Assembly (NCBI GenBank): GCA_019400425.1
Contig: JAFREE010000051.1
Coordinates: 1 to 64,000 of the forward strand
DNA from: Hymenochaete sp. R1
Lineage: Eukaryota > Basidiomycota > Agaricomycetes > Hymenochaetales > Hymenochaetaceae
Direction of reading: 5' to 3'
DNA: 64,000 nt
Below are positions 1 to 11,239 of this stretch, piece by piece; within the stretch, counting starts at the first letter, position 1; the number at the start of each line of letters is the position of its first letter. Made by a program: the position numbers and the translations under genes. The notes below the pieces were generated by a model. That model saw nothing but the letters and a program-made list of their open reading frames with translations. It was not told the origin of the DNA and ran no database searches.

Positions 1-128
1 TGCAAACCCTCCTCTTTTCTAAGTCGTAGCGCGACCTGGTGCCCCATCCCTCGGCCACTTGTAGTCGGTTGCTGACAACAAGGTGAGTATCCAAAATTTG
101 GGGTAAGATGAGGATGGAAACGACGTAC

Positions 129-192
129 CGATCGCAGGCATTTTTGCGCCCGTATTGAGGGTTACATAGGGTATTGCTTCGGTGGAGGACAT
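129..192 (-). CDS. Aldo/keto reductase paralogue, first exon only (gene runs off the window start)
   Basis: A 64-nt first exon begins at an ATG at 192. It encodes an N-terminus ending [13 protein letters not shown], the same strand-turn motif as the two complete aldo/keto reductases downstream. It stops at a GTACG donor in the same phase (1) as theirs. The expected second exon (GLG...W) is not visible in the remaining 128 nt. Either intron 1 is longer than the 55-81 nt of the paralogues, or this copy is degraded. The ATG and splice site are intact, so I call it a partial gene rather than a pseudogene. Confidence 0.6.
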
Positions 193-523
193 AATTCACC
201 TGGATACACCCTACGTCTGTTCTGAGTAAGGAGAGTCTCGGTGTGAGTAGGGGACGATTCACAGAATTCATCGATCGTCTTCAATCTGCTTATATTCACG
301 TCGACGATCTGGTCCCGAGCCTATTGTTAGCAAAAGTGGGACAGAACAGCAGCTGATCGATGGCGGAAAGCCGTTGGACTCCCACAGGTACATGTTCCCA
401 GTATTAGTATCAGTGCTTCGCCGCATAGCGCATACATTCAAATGGGCAACCTTAAATTGGATATTTGAAACCCTATGACATCAGTCTGAGAATGATATCG
501 GGCCAATCCATTCAATCTTATTT
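193..523. other. Intergenic stretch between reductase copies
   Basis: This 331-nt stretch lies between the 3' end of one reductase gene and the start of the partial copy. I see no open frame with family similarity and no clear regulatory element. Confidence 0.5.
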
Positions 524-1828
524 TTACCATCCTAATTGGCTATACGTCCATCCCAAAGCAGCCTTCTCTCCGTTGATTTCCGTCGGTTCCGGATACCGAC
601 AGTAACGTGCGCCCTTGTTCAGCTTGTCGATAGCTGAAATATCCTCAGCACTCAGCTTCGGAAGTCCCTAAGGCGAACAAATATTTTGTAAGTAATCCAG
701 GTAGCCCGCAATATTTGCCCTAAGTTAACACTCACAAATAGATTACCCCGTTGTCTCTCCTTGTTCGAACTCTTTGGCACGGCTGTCGCTCCCCTTGCGA
801 CATGCCATGCTAAGCTCACTTGAGCCGGACTTACACCATGCTTCTTCGACAACGTAACCATGACGGGATCTTCAGCTACCTGAGCGAATCCCGATGGAGA
901 ATAGGCAGTCAATATGATACCATGCTTCTTGCAAAAGGCGAGGAGGTCGTTCTGGCTCAGGTGTGGGTGGCATTCTACTTGGTTGACGGCGGGAATGACA
1001 GTGGCAGTTTCCAGCAGTTTGCTCAATCTTGAAGCACGTCAAAAATACGCAAGAGGAAAAGAGAACAACAAAGGAGCATACGTTTTGATACTGAAGTTGC
1101 TCACTCCGATTGCCCTCACCTTGCCAGACCGGTAGCATTTCTCCATCTCTGCCCATGCGTCAACGAACGTGACACTGTCATCCATGACAAAGTTTCCACC
1201 ATTAGGTTCGCCATTGGGTCCCGGATGACGAGGGTAAGGATTTTCGTCAATATTCATCGTTGCTTGTGGCCAATGCATCAGCCACTATAATTGTTTCGTG
1301 GACCCATGGAATCAATGCATTAATCAAAAGGAATTAGCTATAGTGTGCATAATGAACGCAGTGAGTCTGACATACGAGATCGAAGTAATCCAGTCCCGCA
1401 TCTCTGAGGGACTCCTCCAGAGACTCCGCGACTTTCTTCTGGTGGTGCAGGCTAATATAGCCCCAACACTCCATAAACATTCGAGGAAACGGTAGACAAC
1501 AGGCAAAAAAACTTACGGCATCTTTGTCGTAATGAATAACTCTTCTCTTTTTATTCCACTTTCACGAACGGCTTCGCCGACAGTCTTCTCTGTGCCATAC
1601 ATGCGCGCAGTATCTACATGACGATAGCCCGTCTTTAGGGCTGTGAGGACCCATGCCTTTCCCGCGGCACGTTCTTCGGCGGTTACACCAGCCCAGCCGC
1701 CGAGACCTGTGGAAATCGAGTGTGTCAGGTATAAATTGGGGCTGAAGGATTCGGGACGTACCGATTGCTGGCATTTTGGCTCCTGTGTTGAGCGTGACAA
1801 AAGGCTGAGACTTTACTGAATCTGACAT
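524..1828 (-). CDS. Aldo/keto reductase, 323 aa, six exons
   Basis: Exons on the minus strand are 1828-1762, 1706-1517, 1451-1376, 1284-1082, 1027-736 and 667-524, closing to 324 codons. The protein is a full-length NADPH-dependent aldo/keto reductase (TIM barrel, cytosolic, carbonyl to alcohol). The catalytic tetrad can be read: Asp in HVDTARMYG, Tyr in the same motif, Lys in ITTKMP and His in LMHWPQA. The segment [13 protein letters not shown] is the cofactor-binding loop. Length is normal for the family (about 310-330 aa). All five intron positions and phases match the paralogue at 4879-6211, so the two arose by duplication. The substrate cannot be inferred. Glycerol/GCY1-type or aromatic aldehyde reduction are both possible. 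Confidence 0.92.
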
Positions 1829-2180
1829 TTGGACTGTTTAAAGTTCTCGAAGTTGATGGTTGCAAAAGACACGGCCTGAGGGCAATAAAGTAGCTTCAGT
1901 CTATGAGACTTACCCACAAATCTGATCGTCTTTTATATCAAGAAGATAGTTATTGGATGATAAAGCACACCAGCAGCAGCGATCAGTCATCAAGTTTACA
2001 ATGCAACATTGACATAAGCAGGTCGCCAAAAGCAAGCTGAGCAAGACGGATGTATTGCGTCGTCGGCTCCGGAAGTAAAACCGGAGATATGGACAAGCCA
2101 CTTGCAAATGAAGCCTTTTGTTTTATTCATGTTGCATACAACAAGAGATTCGATGTGACTCGAGAGCCGTGAGAGCGCTT
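1829..2180. other. Intergenic: reductase upstream region and monooxygenase 3' flank
   Basis: This 352-nt gap lies between two minus-strand genes. It should hold the promoter of the 323-aa reductase and the 3' UTR of the monooxygenase. I recognise no motif in it. Confidence 0.5.
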
Positions 2181-4325
2181 TCACACTGAAGACATGCGCT
2201 GGGGAACCTGATCCACCGACACCGATGCTAAATTCGAGAATTTGGCGAGACCAAGTTCTTCCGATTTAATAAGTATTCCCTGTTTGAATTCGACTGAGTT
2301 GCATCAACTTATCTGAATAAGTAGCTCACCAGTTGCTTTGACATATATCTTGAGTGAAAGAAGTCACCCGCAACGTACCAGAACTGCAGGGTCAAGTTTG
2401 GATGACTAATGCTTTACATTTAGCGAGTAAAGCAGTAGGGCTTACCCCTGGATGACCGGAATGACGATAGCAGCCCCGTAACTCGCCTTCTTCGTCAAGC
2501 CCCCAAACTTTGCTCGTACTTTCAATAATTTCGGCACCAAAGACTTTTGTAATGGACGGCCTCATGTTCTCATACCCTGTTCTGATTTCATTTCCATACA
2601 GTCAGGAAAGCAATGAAAAGTGATAAAAGTGGGACGGAGGACGTACGCAAAGATGACTACGTCTGCAACAAGAGATGAGCCGTTCGAGAAGTGAATGTCC
2701 GTGCCATTGCCGTCAAAGTGCGAGATATCAACATTTGTTTTCAACTTGACAATGCCATCAATGATGAGTTGAGCTGCGCCCACGTCTATCCAGTAGCCTA
2801 GATATTGTCTTCGTAAGGAACAGAATTGCAAAGCTAGCTGTGACTCACCGCCTAATCGATCATACACAAGCTCCCTCCTCCCTCCACCATTGGGTCCATC
2901 CCAAACCAAAAATCCAGCATCCATTAACCCCTTTCTCAACTCCCCGTCAACCTTCTCTCTTTTTTCTCTCTCCGCTTCACTCCTCGCAATTCGCAAACTC
3001 AAACCCAATGGCATCCCCGCCACTCTGAAATCACTCACGTCGACGTCCCCGCCTTCCGGCCACGCGCGGAACTCGGTGTCAGCGAGCTCGCGCGAAACGA
3101 CACAAGTGGGGCTTCGTTGAAGTAGGGTGATAGAGGCTGCGTTGTGCGCATGCAGATCCAATGCGATGTCTGCCGCTGTGGTTCCTGCACCGACTATAAG
3201 GACACGTTTGTTCGTAAAAGGGTTGGCGCCACTGTATCGAGAGGCATGTAGAGTTTCCCCTTGGAAACAGTGAAGGGATGGAATGACAGGAGTGTAAGGC
3301 TCGCCAAGTGTGCCTGTTGCGAGAACAATGTGGGCTGGGTGAAGAGTGATCCTGACATTATTTCGAAGAAGGGTGACAGTCCAAGTTCGGGTCTGATGAT
3401 TGTACACTGGATTTGGGAGAAGTGCGGTTGATGTCCAAACGATGAGATCCTGTATGTCTGCGTAGTATTCGAGCCAAGATGCGACCTTGTCTCTGGGAGC
3501 GTATTTAGGCCAGGTAGATGGATACGGTGCGTAAAGTACTGTACTTAAATCAAAGATCTGACTGAATACATATAACTTTTTGCACTCACGAGAATGATGG
3601 GTGCGAGGGGTGTTGAGACTGAGGGTCGGATAGCGCTGGCGCCAGTTGTCACCTACCCTTTCGTTTCGTTCAATAACGATAGTTCGTATATCCAATTGCT
3701 CGAATCGCGCTGCAACTTGCAGACCCGTCTGCCCAGCTCCAACTAACCGTAAATTTGAATAATTTTTCTATTAAAAAATCAAGAGGATTTGCTCACTAAT
3801 GATAACCTGGGGATCACTTTCGACAGCCATTCGGAGCTGATTTTTGATTTCCGACCACGATTGGGCACATCCATGGTAGAGACCGAGTTCGCTCCCTCTC
3901 TCACCATGACCCCTTATTTCATGAACAGAAATGTATACCGATAGTGCAAGCCAACGACGCGAATCGAGGTCCTGCTGAAGGCGTACGAAACCACGGCCAA
4001 TAATCGAAGGCGTTTCGAAGCGGATGGCGAACTCGACACCTTCTACACCAACGCACAGGGCAAATTTTCGAGGGGCGAGACCAGATACACTTTCCACTTG
4101 AAACGTTCCCTGCATAAATAGTGTTTCATGTAAATGCTGTTCAAGGTATTGCGATATCCTCTCGTGTCCTTCTAGTGAGCGGTTGTCCCAAGTGAGGACC
4201 AAAGAGTCTCGGAGCCATCCAGAGGGAAGAAAGAGTCCCGCAGTCGCTCGAGCATCCTTTGCAAGTAATGCATTCTCGAAAGAGTTCGTCCATTCATTGG
4301 CAACATCGTCCAGGTCTTCAACCAT
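2181..4325 (-). CDS. NTF2-fused FAD/NADPH monooxygenase, 603 aa, seven exons
   Basis: Exons are 4325-3797, 3742-3590, 3538-2849, 2797-2647, 2581-2446, 2383-2330 and 2279-2181 (604 codons). Roughly the first 150 residues are an NTF2/SnoaL-like domain (motif LFLPSGWLRDSLVLTWDNRS). A class B flavin monooxygenase domain follows. VIIIGAGQTGLQ is the FAD Rossmann site, FQGETLHASRYSG is the FMO signature, VLIVGAGTTAADIA is the NADPH site, and VIFATGY is the late ATG motif. Such proteins insert one oxygen atom into N-, S- or carbonyl substrates in secondary metabolism or detoxification. The reductase paralogues on either side suggest a shared metabolic role, which is inference. The start at 4325 is the Met closest to the family N-terminus; an upstream in-frame Met at 4421 would add 32 poorly matching residues. 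Confidence 0.9.
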
Positions 4326-4878
4326 TGCAGCAAGAAGAAAGACAAAGCGAGAGTCGAGTATCGTTCGGCAGATAGCACTGGCACCCACGCTCGGCTTGGT
4401 CCATGTGAACAGATAGTGCACGCTATCTTGTACCTTTATGACGAGCTTTCAACAGCGATGAAAACATGTCGAATACAAATTTACGATGCAATTTGCGTTA
4501 TTCAGTATTGGTGATGAAAGTTAGCGAAGGTTGGGTAAAGGAACAACGAGCGTGAACTACGATTACGGCCGGGTAATGCGGCTAAGCTGAGGTAGAAGTT
4601 GATGCCGGTCGGCCCGACCCGAAGGCGGCAACGGCAACGAGTCCATCGAACACCTCTCTCTAGATCTCTCTTGGGTCCGTCCTTTAATCATCTCCAGCCA
4701 CGACATCATCGAAAAAAGTTATCATATACAGTATACGCCGGAACAGAATGATATAGTCTCAAATCGCAACAGAGTAATTTGTAAGTAAACCAGACGTTCA
4801 TGTTCTCTGATTAACTAGTCTACCCAAATCACTACGATATATTTTGCTGAACGTACACATCGATTCTTACAGGATCTT
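4326..4878. other. Intergenic: monooxygenase promoter and reductase 3' flank
   Basis: This 553-nt stretch precedes the monooxygenase start and follows the second complete reductase. Apart from short purine/pyrimidine bias I see no feature. No TATA box can be named with confidence. Confidence 0.4.
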
Positions 4879-6211
4879 TTACCACCCCAACTGGCTAACC
4901 GTCCACCCAAACACCGACCTCTCACCATCCCGTTCGCTCGGCTCTGGGCCCACACAATAACGAGCATTCTTATCCAGCTTGTCTATTGCACTAATCTCCT
5001 CCGCGCGTAGCTTCGGTAATCCCTGCGACCACAATACACCATGTCAGCGTGGAGTACTAGTAATCAGCTATATCATTCAATCTTGATAATGGTACTCACA
5101 AACAGATTTGCCTTCTGCCTTCCCGCGTTGGCACTCTTGACCGCAGCCGTCGTCCCTCTCGCTACGTGCCATGCTAGGCTTACCTGTCCAGGACTTACGC
5201 CGTGCTTCTTCGCGATACCTGAGATGACGGGGTCCTCGGCGACCTGGGTGTAGCCTGTCGGCGAGTATGCGGTGAGTATGATATTATTCTCCTTGTGGAT
5301 TTTGAGGAGAGCGGATTGGGCTTGATGTGGATGACATTCGACCTGGTTCACCGCAGGAATGACTTTGGCTGTTTTCAAGAGCACAGGGAGTCTACGAGAC
5401 ATCAGAAACTAACATCATGGACTTTCATAACCTCCACTTCGATACGCACGTTTTTGGACTGAAGTTACTCACGCCGATGGCTTTCACTTTACCCGTCGCA
5501 AGCACTTTCTCCATCTCCGCCCATGTCTCGTTGAATGTCAAGCTCTCGTCTATCAAGAAATCACCCGGTTTTCCATCCAATCTTTGCGGGTGCCTTGTAT
5601 TGGTTTTATCATCCGAGTTGACTATAGCTTGCGGCCAGTGCATCAGCCACTACGATCGATCGAGACGGGGACATTTCAGAGAGGTGCTCGGATGGAGATA
5701 GAACAACCATTGCGCTCACGAGATCAAAATACTCCAGTCCGGCATTCTTCAGCGACAAATCAATCGACTCCGCCACTTTCTTGTGGTGATATTGTCTACC
5801 AGTGCATTCCCCAAAGTTACCCGTACGTTAGCGTCGACGCACAGTGAAAGGTAACACCGACACAAAAAGAGAGACATACGGAAGCTTGGTAGTCACGAAT
5901 ATTTCTTCTCTAGGGACGCCCGAAGCTCTCAACGCTCGACCCGCGGCGCCCTCCGTCCCATAATCGTACGCGGTATCGAGATGGCGGTAGCCCGTCTTGA
6001 GCGCTGTGAGGATCCACTCCTCGCTTGCTTCTATATCTTCGGGGCCTGAGTCGACGTAGCATCCAAGGCCTATAGGAATCATATCGAAGTTTTTAGAGAT
6101 CTAGATGCATGCAGTCACGGTGACGGTGTGGAGCGAACGGAGAATCGTACCTATGGCAGGCATCTTTGCACCCGTGTTGAGCGTCACGTACGGTTGGGCT
6201 GGAGCGGTCAT
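4879..6211 (-). CDS. Aldo/keto reductase paralogue, 320 aa, six exons
   Basis: Exons are 6211-6151, 6069-5880, 5795-5720, 5649-5450, 5391-5100 and 5022-4879 (321 codons). It is a complete aldo/keto reductase with readable tetrad motifs: HLDTAYDYG (Asp, Tyr), VTTKLP (Lys) and LMHWPQA (His). Five intron positions and phases are identical to the gene at 524-1828. Where the paralogue has VPKSSN in the cofactor loop, this copy reads AAVKSAN, so coenzyme handling may differ. The C-terminus VSQLGW is nearly the same as the paralogue's YSQLGW. It is divergent from the small gene at 6978. The substrate is unknown. Confidence 0.92.
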
Positions 6212-6977
6212 TATCGATAGCTCGCGTTCGCGCAAGGGGATCGTCGAAAGGTAGTGGAAAGCACAAGCTTTGGGAACAGTTCGTGGGCATTGCCAGTGCT
6301 TGCTCTGCGGTTATAAAGACATGCTCAAATGACTTGAAGAGCACCGGCGCCCGAATCGTAGGAGAATAGTGACGCGTCCGGCAACCCTCGGTCATCCATG
6401 AGCGCGTTGTAGGAGCTAGAATGATGACTGAGCAAACGGGGTTTGGAAGAGGAGAATGAACTAGGTTTCTTATTAAGACGAACTGCTTTGTGACTGGTTC
6501 CCAACAAACCGGGACAAGCAAAGAGCCCGGCGGGTACGTGTTGTTGGTGCCTGTTGACGCGTCGCCTGCTACATAAGTACGATTCATCGCCACTATCGCT
6601 ATTTAACGGATGCTTTCCTCCTGGGCACGTTTGTCGACTCCCGATTGCAACAATAACTCCAACGGAATAGAGGAGGAAAGCCAATTGGCCTCAGCGAGCA
6701 TAGCGGAAAAGGTCTTTCCCCGCTTGTTTTACATACAGCTAACGTCAGATACGACTAAGGCAACTTTGCTTCACCTCCTCCCCACTGGCAAGACTTTGCT
6801 CTTTCCATCGCCCAATTTCTCTCCCTCCACTTTCTATAAATCTTCCCCCACAATCAACTTCGACTACCCGCCTACCCGCCAGTATCTTTCAGAAACAGAA
6901 ACAAAAGTCGCTGCTAGTAATCTTACCACCCCACACCAAATTGAAGCTCCAATCTTCCAAAGTCTTCCAAGTCCAAC
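6212..6977. promoter_or_regulatory. Divergent upstream region with a TATA-like box
   Basis: This 766-nt region lies between the minus-strand reductase and the plus-strand small gene. A TATAAAT-like sequence at about 6835 lies some 140 nt before the ATG at 6978. C/T-rich sequence follows it, as is common in basidiomycete promoters. I identify no factor-binding site. Confidence 0.4.
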
Positions 6978-7205
6978 ATGTCCACCAAACCAACCAAGCC
7001 CAAAGACAAGAGACAATCCGCCCTCCCAAACGATCAACAACTGACCTCTTTCCCCCCGCTGAGTAGCGAGGTAGAGGCAGCTGCGGAAGAGGCCCAACAT
7101 CTGCGAGAGACGACGGAGCAGCTGCACCGAAACGACTCGGGGGATGACCAGAAGAAGAAGGAGAAGCCGAAGGTCCGGAAAGGGAGTATCGTCATTGAGA
7201 AGTAG
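6978..7205 (+). CDS. Small hydrophilic protein, 75 aa, unrecognised
   Basis: A single uninterrupted frame of 75 residues starts MSTKPTKPKDK and ends GSIVIEK. It is rich in Lys, Glu, Asp and Gln, with a central stretch likely to be helical (EVEAAAEEAQHLRETTEQL). There is no signal peptide, membrane segment or Cys. Support for it being real is the TATA-like box and C/T-rich leader ahead of it, and its amphipathic composition. It is short and has no family I recognise, so it could be spurious. The sequence after 7205 becomes low-complexity. Confidence 0.5.
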   Translation: MSTKPTKPKDKRQSALPNDQQLTSFPPLSSEVEAAAEEAQHLRETTEQLHRNDSGDDQKKKEKPKVRKGSIVIEK

Positions 7206-10200
7206 GGCTTGGGGCAATGCGAGCCTAAGTGGGACGTCGGACTCGAGTTGTGTCGTGGACCGTGGTGGTGGTGGGCGGGCGAGCCTGAGAGGGGCTCGGA
7301 GAGGGAGACGCCGGAGTTATAATTATGATATCGAGTCGCCGTCGAAATGCATCCTACTTCCGCACCTTAATTGATGCTTCCTTACCTTGCTCAGGCGCGA
7401 ATGCCAGTGGATGACGCGCAGACGTTTAACTCGATGCCGCAGGGTCTCAAGCTGTGCATATAAGAAAAAACCCGACGGCTGAGTACGTTGGCAGTCGATC
7501 TCGAATCCCGTAGTAGGTAGGTTACCGTAGTCCGTGGTATGGTATGCAAAAGAACGAAGATGGTTAGACTATGCTGAACGCGCGAGGAAGGATCCCCCGA
7601 CAAATCACCTCGACTGGCATTCACAACTCCGTGGTACTGATTGATACGTGGTGAAACCGCACTGCGCCACACGCCACCGTGACCGTATACTCATCTCTCA
7701 CTGGCACCATACCAGTATCGTCCAGCATGGCTTCGAGGCTCGGTCGCAGTTTCGAGTTTCGATAGTGTAGCCCGAGTGCAAAGAAAGGCTGAAACGCCTT
7801 CCTTGGCCTCGGTTGCAAAGCAGACGAATAAGGTTAAAGAAGTTTCCGCGAACAGGAGGTGGGTATGCCGATGACGTGCATACTCCTATGGTAATTGCCA
7901 CACGCGATACTGGTGTCATATTATTAGCTTTAAGGCTTGTTTGGCTGCCAAGACTTTAGAGCTTGAACAATTGAATTTCGTACGCTGATTTTTTATTAAT
8001 AGTATGTACGAAGAAGACACACCGTTTTATTCAAGTCGACCCGGAAACGATCGCACTGGCAGTCGGTAACCCGTCGAGGCGAGATCAAGTGAATAGCATC
8101 CAGAATCAACCGCACGATACTTAATTCAAACGATGACGATAGCAACGACGACGATTTTTCTTTTCTTTTCGCATCCGAATCCGCATCCGTTTCCGTATCC
8201 GAGTCGTCGTCGTCATCATCATCATCATTATCACGACCGTATGGCGAGCTAACAAAGCGAAGCACTGGCACTCAGGCTGGCAAGGCCCGATCCACTCCCG
8301 CCCCCGCCCCGATCCGAAGAACCAGCGAGTCTGGGCCTCCAAGTCAGCGAACCCGACCAAGTAACCAGATAACCAGGCTGAAGTCCTACAGTCCTACAGT
8401 ACTCCAGTAGCATTCAAAGACGAACGAATCCTCGGGCCTCTGTCAGTGGTAGTCATATGCCAGTTCCAGTTCCAGTGCATAGTACGCCCGAGTCGAAGCT
8501 CTGCCGTTGTGACTTCAAGTTCTACCGAGACCGAGACCAAGACCAAGACCATACTACGTATACTCCCTTCGGCTCCCTCCGCGATTCTACTACTGTAATA
8601 ATGTATATATGTACATGTACGTGTATATTGTATATTGGGATTACCGCTGGACCGGCGGGAACGGTGAACGGTGAACTGTGAACTTGAAATAAACCCGTTT
8701 GGTGGCGCGCATTGACACATCGACGCATCGACGTATTGATATTAATTGGCGAGGGTTCGAGTGGTTCGAGTACGGTACTGAATTGACTCGGAGTACTGCT
8801 ACTACTACTACCGCGATGGGCTTCGAGAAGTGCAAGCGTGTGGATGTATCAAGCTCGGAGTAAAACCCACTGGCAACTTGAAGTTGAAGGGGCCTGGCCT
8901 TCTATAGACGCTTGGTCCGCGCGCGCTTGGGCTTGGGCTCCTCCGAGAGGTTGTTCCGAGAAGTGCTACTAGTATAAGCTGAAGTTGTGGATAGTTAATA
9001 GTTCAAACTGGTCACGATTGCGTGCAAATGACAACAGCAAGTAGCAACCAGCAACGGGCGAGGTTCCCCGTTCCCCGTTTCCGTCTCACCTTTGCATCTA
9101 CTGGCAATCCGTCGTGAGAAGCAAAAGAAAAGAAAAGAATAGAATAGAACAGAATAGAACAGAAAGAGCGTCCATCACCAGTCCGTCGCCAAGTTCCCGT
9201 TACCTTGATCTTGCTCCGTCTTCATGTCGTATAAACGAAGACCACTAGCAAAGGAAAAGATAAAGCACGTATGAAATTACCAGGAAACGGAGGTCGTTGG
9301 CCGTAGCAGCCGTAGCAGCCGCAGCCGAGGCCATAATCACCAAATCTCGAGCCAAAGCCAAAGCCAAACCAGAGCAGAAGAAGCAGAAGGGTAAAAAAAA
9401 CGAGCGAAGTATGTCCGAGCGCGAGCATGAACACTCGGAGCAAAAAACACGACACCGTGGTCCGTGACAACATCGACAACAACAAAAAAAACCCCTTGCA
9501 TTTGAAAAGCTATATGCATGAGTACGATTCATCCTGAGCGTAATGATCGCTGCCAGTGGTAGACTCGGAGTCGGAGTCGGAGTCGGAGGCTCCGACGAAT
9601 GTCCGGGAACTGAACTCGAAGACGTTGGATTTTTTCGGGCCCGGCGTGGTCGGAGATGGAGATGGAGGTGCCATGGCCAGGTGGGCGTTGGCGTGCGTCT
9701 CATTCACTATTCCAGGCTTGATCGACGTACCGTCTACCCACTGCCACTGTGCCAGTGGCATGTACGAAGTTACAAGACAACCTTGAAAAAGAAAAGAGAA
9801 GAGAAGAGAAGAGAAGGAAAATGATAGCACTCACTTTTCTCAAGTCCGAATTCGAGTCAGAGTGCTATTCCGAGTCTGCATTCAGTTCAGTGCTGAGTGC
9901 TGAGTGCTGAGTACCGTCCCGTCCAAGCGCCACCTCCACTCCCCGCTCTTCAGTGAGCACCGCGACTGACTGACACCACACGGACACGGCACACGGACAC
10001 GGAAACGGAAACGGAGAATGGCCAACTTGAAGGATGCCAGCACAGACTGAGAGGTACACTGGCATGCGACCCCATTCGACACGACCGATGGCCAATGAGC
10101 GTTGAGCATTGAGCGTTGAGCATTGAGCATCGACCAGTAATACTATTACTACCCCTTCTAAGACTTCAAGTTTCTCCACTCGAGACCACTCTCGGGCCTA

Positions 10201-10430
10201 TTGGGTGTTCGTGTGTTCGTTGTTCATTGTTCGTTGTTCGTTGTTCAGTATCGAGTGCTCGGCGTTCTGGGATCGATCCACCATCGCCAGCTTCCCTTCC
10301 CCTTCCCGTACGTATCCAAGAATACTCCTTTCTTTCGGTCGGTTTCCGCGTTTCTGCGTTCGGCGCTTCTTGAGCGAGAACGAGAGCGAGGAAGGAAGGA
10401 AAGAAGGCCGCTACTTGTATCTGTGTGTGT

Positions 10431-10444
10431 GGGGGGGGGGGGGG
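10431..10444 (+). repeat. Poly-G tract (14)
   Basis: A run of 14 G preceded by a GT dinucleotide run. It can be a slippage site or form G-rich structure; its length may be unreliable in sequencing. Confidence 0.8.
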
Positions 10445-11214
10445 AGCGTCAAAAGCCGTCGAGTCGAGGTCAAGTAGTACTGCTAATAGTACTAAATTGT
10501 AGTTCTATTAATATCAGTAGTGTACCGGACATTCATAGCGAGACACCTGGACCTGGACCTGAAAAACGGAGCACGACTCGGAGCACGAGCACGAGTACTA
10601 GTGAATACTTTGTTTTTTTGGCGCGCGTGCCAGTGGGGAGCACCATATAGTAAGTACCAGTACTAGTACTAGTGAGTGATGGAGAAGCCTTACTATATGC
10701 ATGGCGCTGGTCACGTACGCATACGCATACGCAAAAAGAAAAGAAACGAAACGAAACGAAACGAAATGAAACGAAGGAAGAAAACGAAAAGAAGCCACCC
10801 TCGAAAATCCAGAGGGATGGCGGACGCGGACGTGGGCGCGGGACGTGTGGGATGGGATGGGATGGGGCGGTACTCAGTACCCAGTACTTCAAGTAAGCAC
10901 CGTGAACTATGCGCGGTTTGCTGCGTTCTGCGTTCTGCGTTCTGAGTTCTATGAGCCGTGTAACCTGTCATCAGCCAACCTACACGTACTGTACATCGAG
11001 AAGCAAGTCAAGTAAGCGTAAGCCGGAAGCCGGAAGCGTAAGACAAAGAGCGAAGAAGAAGACGTCGAGATGGGCACTGGCCGAGAAAGGGAAAACCCAA
11101 GAGAGGCCTAAGAATTGGGCGCTTTGGCTTTGGCTTTGAGAGGTCTGAGGAGGGCCTGGAACCGTCCCCTTTGCTAAGAATGGACGAGGGGAATAGTAAT
11201 TAATGGGCGCGAGG

Positions 11215-11239
11215 GCGCGATCGATCGATCGATCGATCG
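11215..11239. repeat. GATC tetranucleotide repeat
   Basis: About six units of the self-complementary tetramer GATC, able to fold on itself. It lies in the gene-free region. Confidence 0.8.

Noticed and set aside
8740..8780. tRNA-like GGTTCGAG sequence
   Set aside because: It resembles a T-loop, but no acceptor stem, D-arm or anticodon arm can be folded around it.
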